The notes under the pieces: generated by a model
What the model was told of the DNA's origin: nothing
The model's input: only the letters and a program-made list of their open reading frames with translations
Databases searched by the model: none
Origin: Shimia_B sp038528385
Lineage (GTDB): Bacteria > Pseudomonadota > Alphaproteobacteria > Rhodobacterales > Rhodobacteraceae
Direction of reading: 5' to 3'
NCBI GenBank assembly: GCA_038528385.1
Contig: JBCBET010000010.1
Span: forward strand, 51,308 to 115,307
Length of the DNA stretch: 64,000 nucleotides
Shown: piece by piece, positions 63,979-64,000 of the stretch
How positions within the stretch are numbered: the first letter of the stretch is position 1
Layout of the letters: each line of letters begins with the position of its first letter
Position numbers and translations under genes: made by a program

Positions 63979-64000
63979 GTCGATTTGATAAGAGAGGGTT

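Noticed and set aside
44400..64000. Right attachment site of the island inside the window
   Set aside because: No second copy of the dusA 5' coding stretch was found by eye, so the element extends beyond the window.

Overview
The window is GC-rich alphaproteobacterial DNA, most likely from the Rhodobacteraceae (roseobacter group). Supporting signs are the yajC-secD-secF run continuing into ccmABCDG, the heterotetrameric sarcosine oxidase operon soxBDAG, the ccmI-ruvX-DUF1289 run, AcnA, Fe-type SodB, and DUF3179 and DUF1223 proteins. This assignment rests on gene content and protein resemblance; no database search was run.

Positions 1 to about 44,390 are ordinary chromosome, densely packed with many ATGA or GTGA start/stop overlaps. 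In order they hold: a cupin end, a TPR protein and an LpxL-like acyltransferase; a DUF1223 protein divergent from acnA; a leftward run yajC-secD-secF-tauE-ccmABCDG (protein translocation plus cytochrome c maturation); an unusual ATP-grasp gene convergent with a Sua5/YrdC-like gene; leuD; DUF3179; serS and a TspO-like gene; DUF2235; the yfgM-bamB-der block in the same order as in enterobacteria; an RND pump (adaptor plus an enlarged permease); an Atm1-like ABC exporter; a LysM protein; a LOG-family protein; a phosphoesterase; sodB; the sox operon; ccmI-ruvX-DUF1289; a dioxygenase-like gene; a second TauE; and dusA.

From the 5' end of dusA to the right edge the sequence is an integrated mobile island that is still open at position 64,000. 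A tyrosine recombinase starts about 110 bp from the dusA start codon and points away from it, the layout of dusA-associated integrase islands. The island backbone is int, DUF932, a ParB-like gene, a Toprim protein, a DUF2493 (SLOG) protein, a small membrane protein, DUF736, a DUF2285-like protein and a DUF6499-type regulator. These families typically travel together on alphaproteobacterial integrative conjugative elements. Two backbone genes are broken: the ParB-like gene by an in-frame amber codon and the DUF6499 gene by a one-base frameshift, so this copy may be decaying.

Two cargo blocks interrupt the backbone. One is a single AT-richer secreted protein of unknown function. The other (54.7-62.9 kb) is a DNA-defence cluster: two HNH nucleases, a Vsr-type nuclease, a C5-cytosine methyltransferase, two consecutive PD-(D/E)XK-like proteins, and on the opposite strand an XRE regulator, a GHKL (MutL/MORC/Hsp90-like) ATPase and a translationally coupled methyltransferase-like protein. 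The ATPase-methyltransferase pair inside a restriction-modification setting is the best candidate for an incompletely described system.
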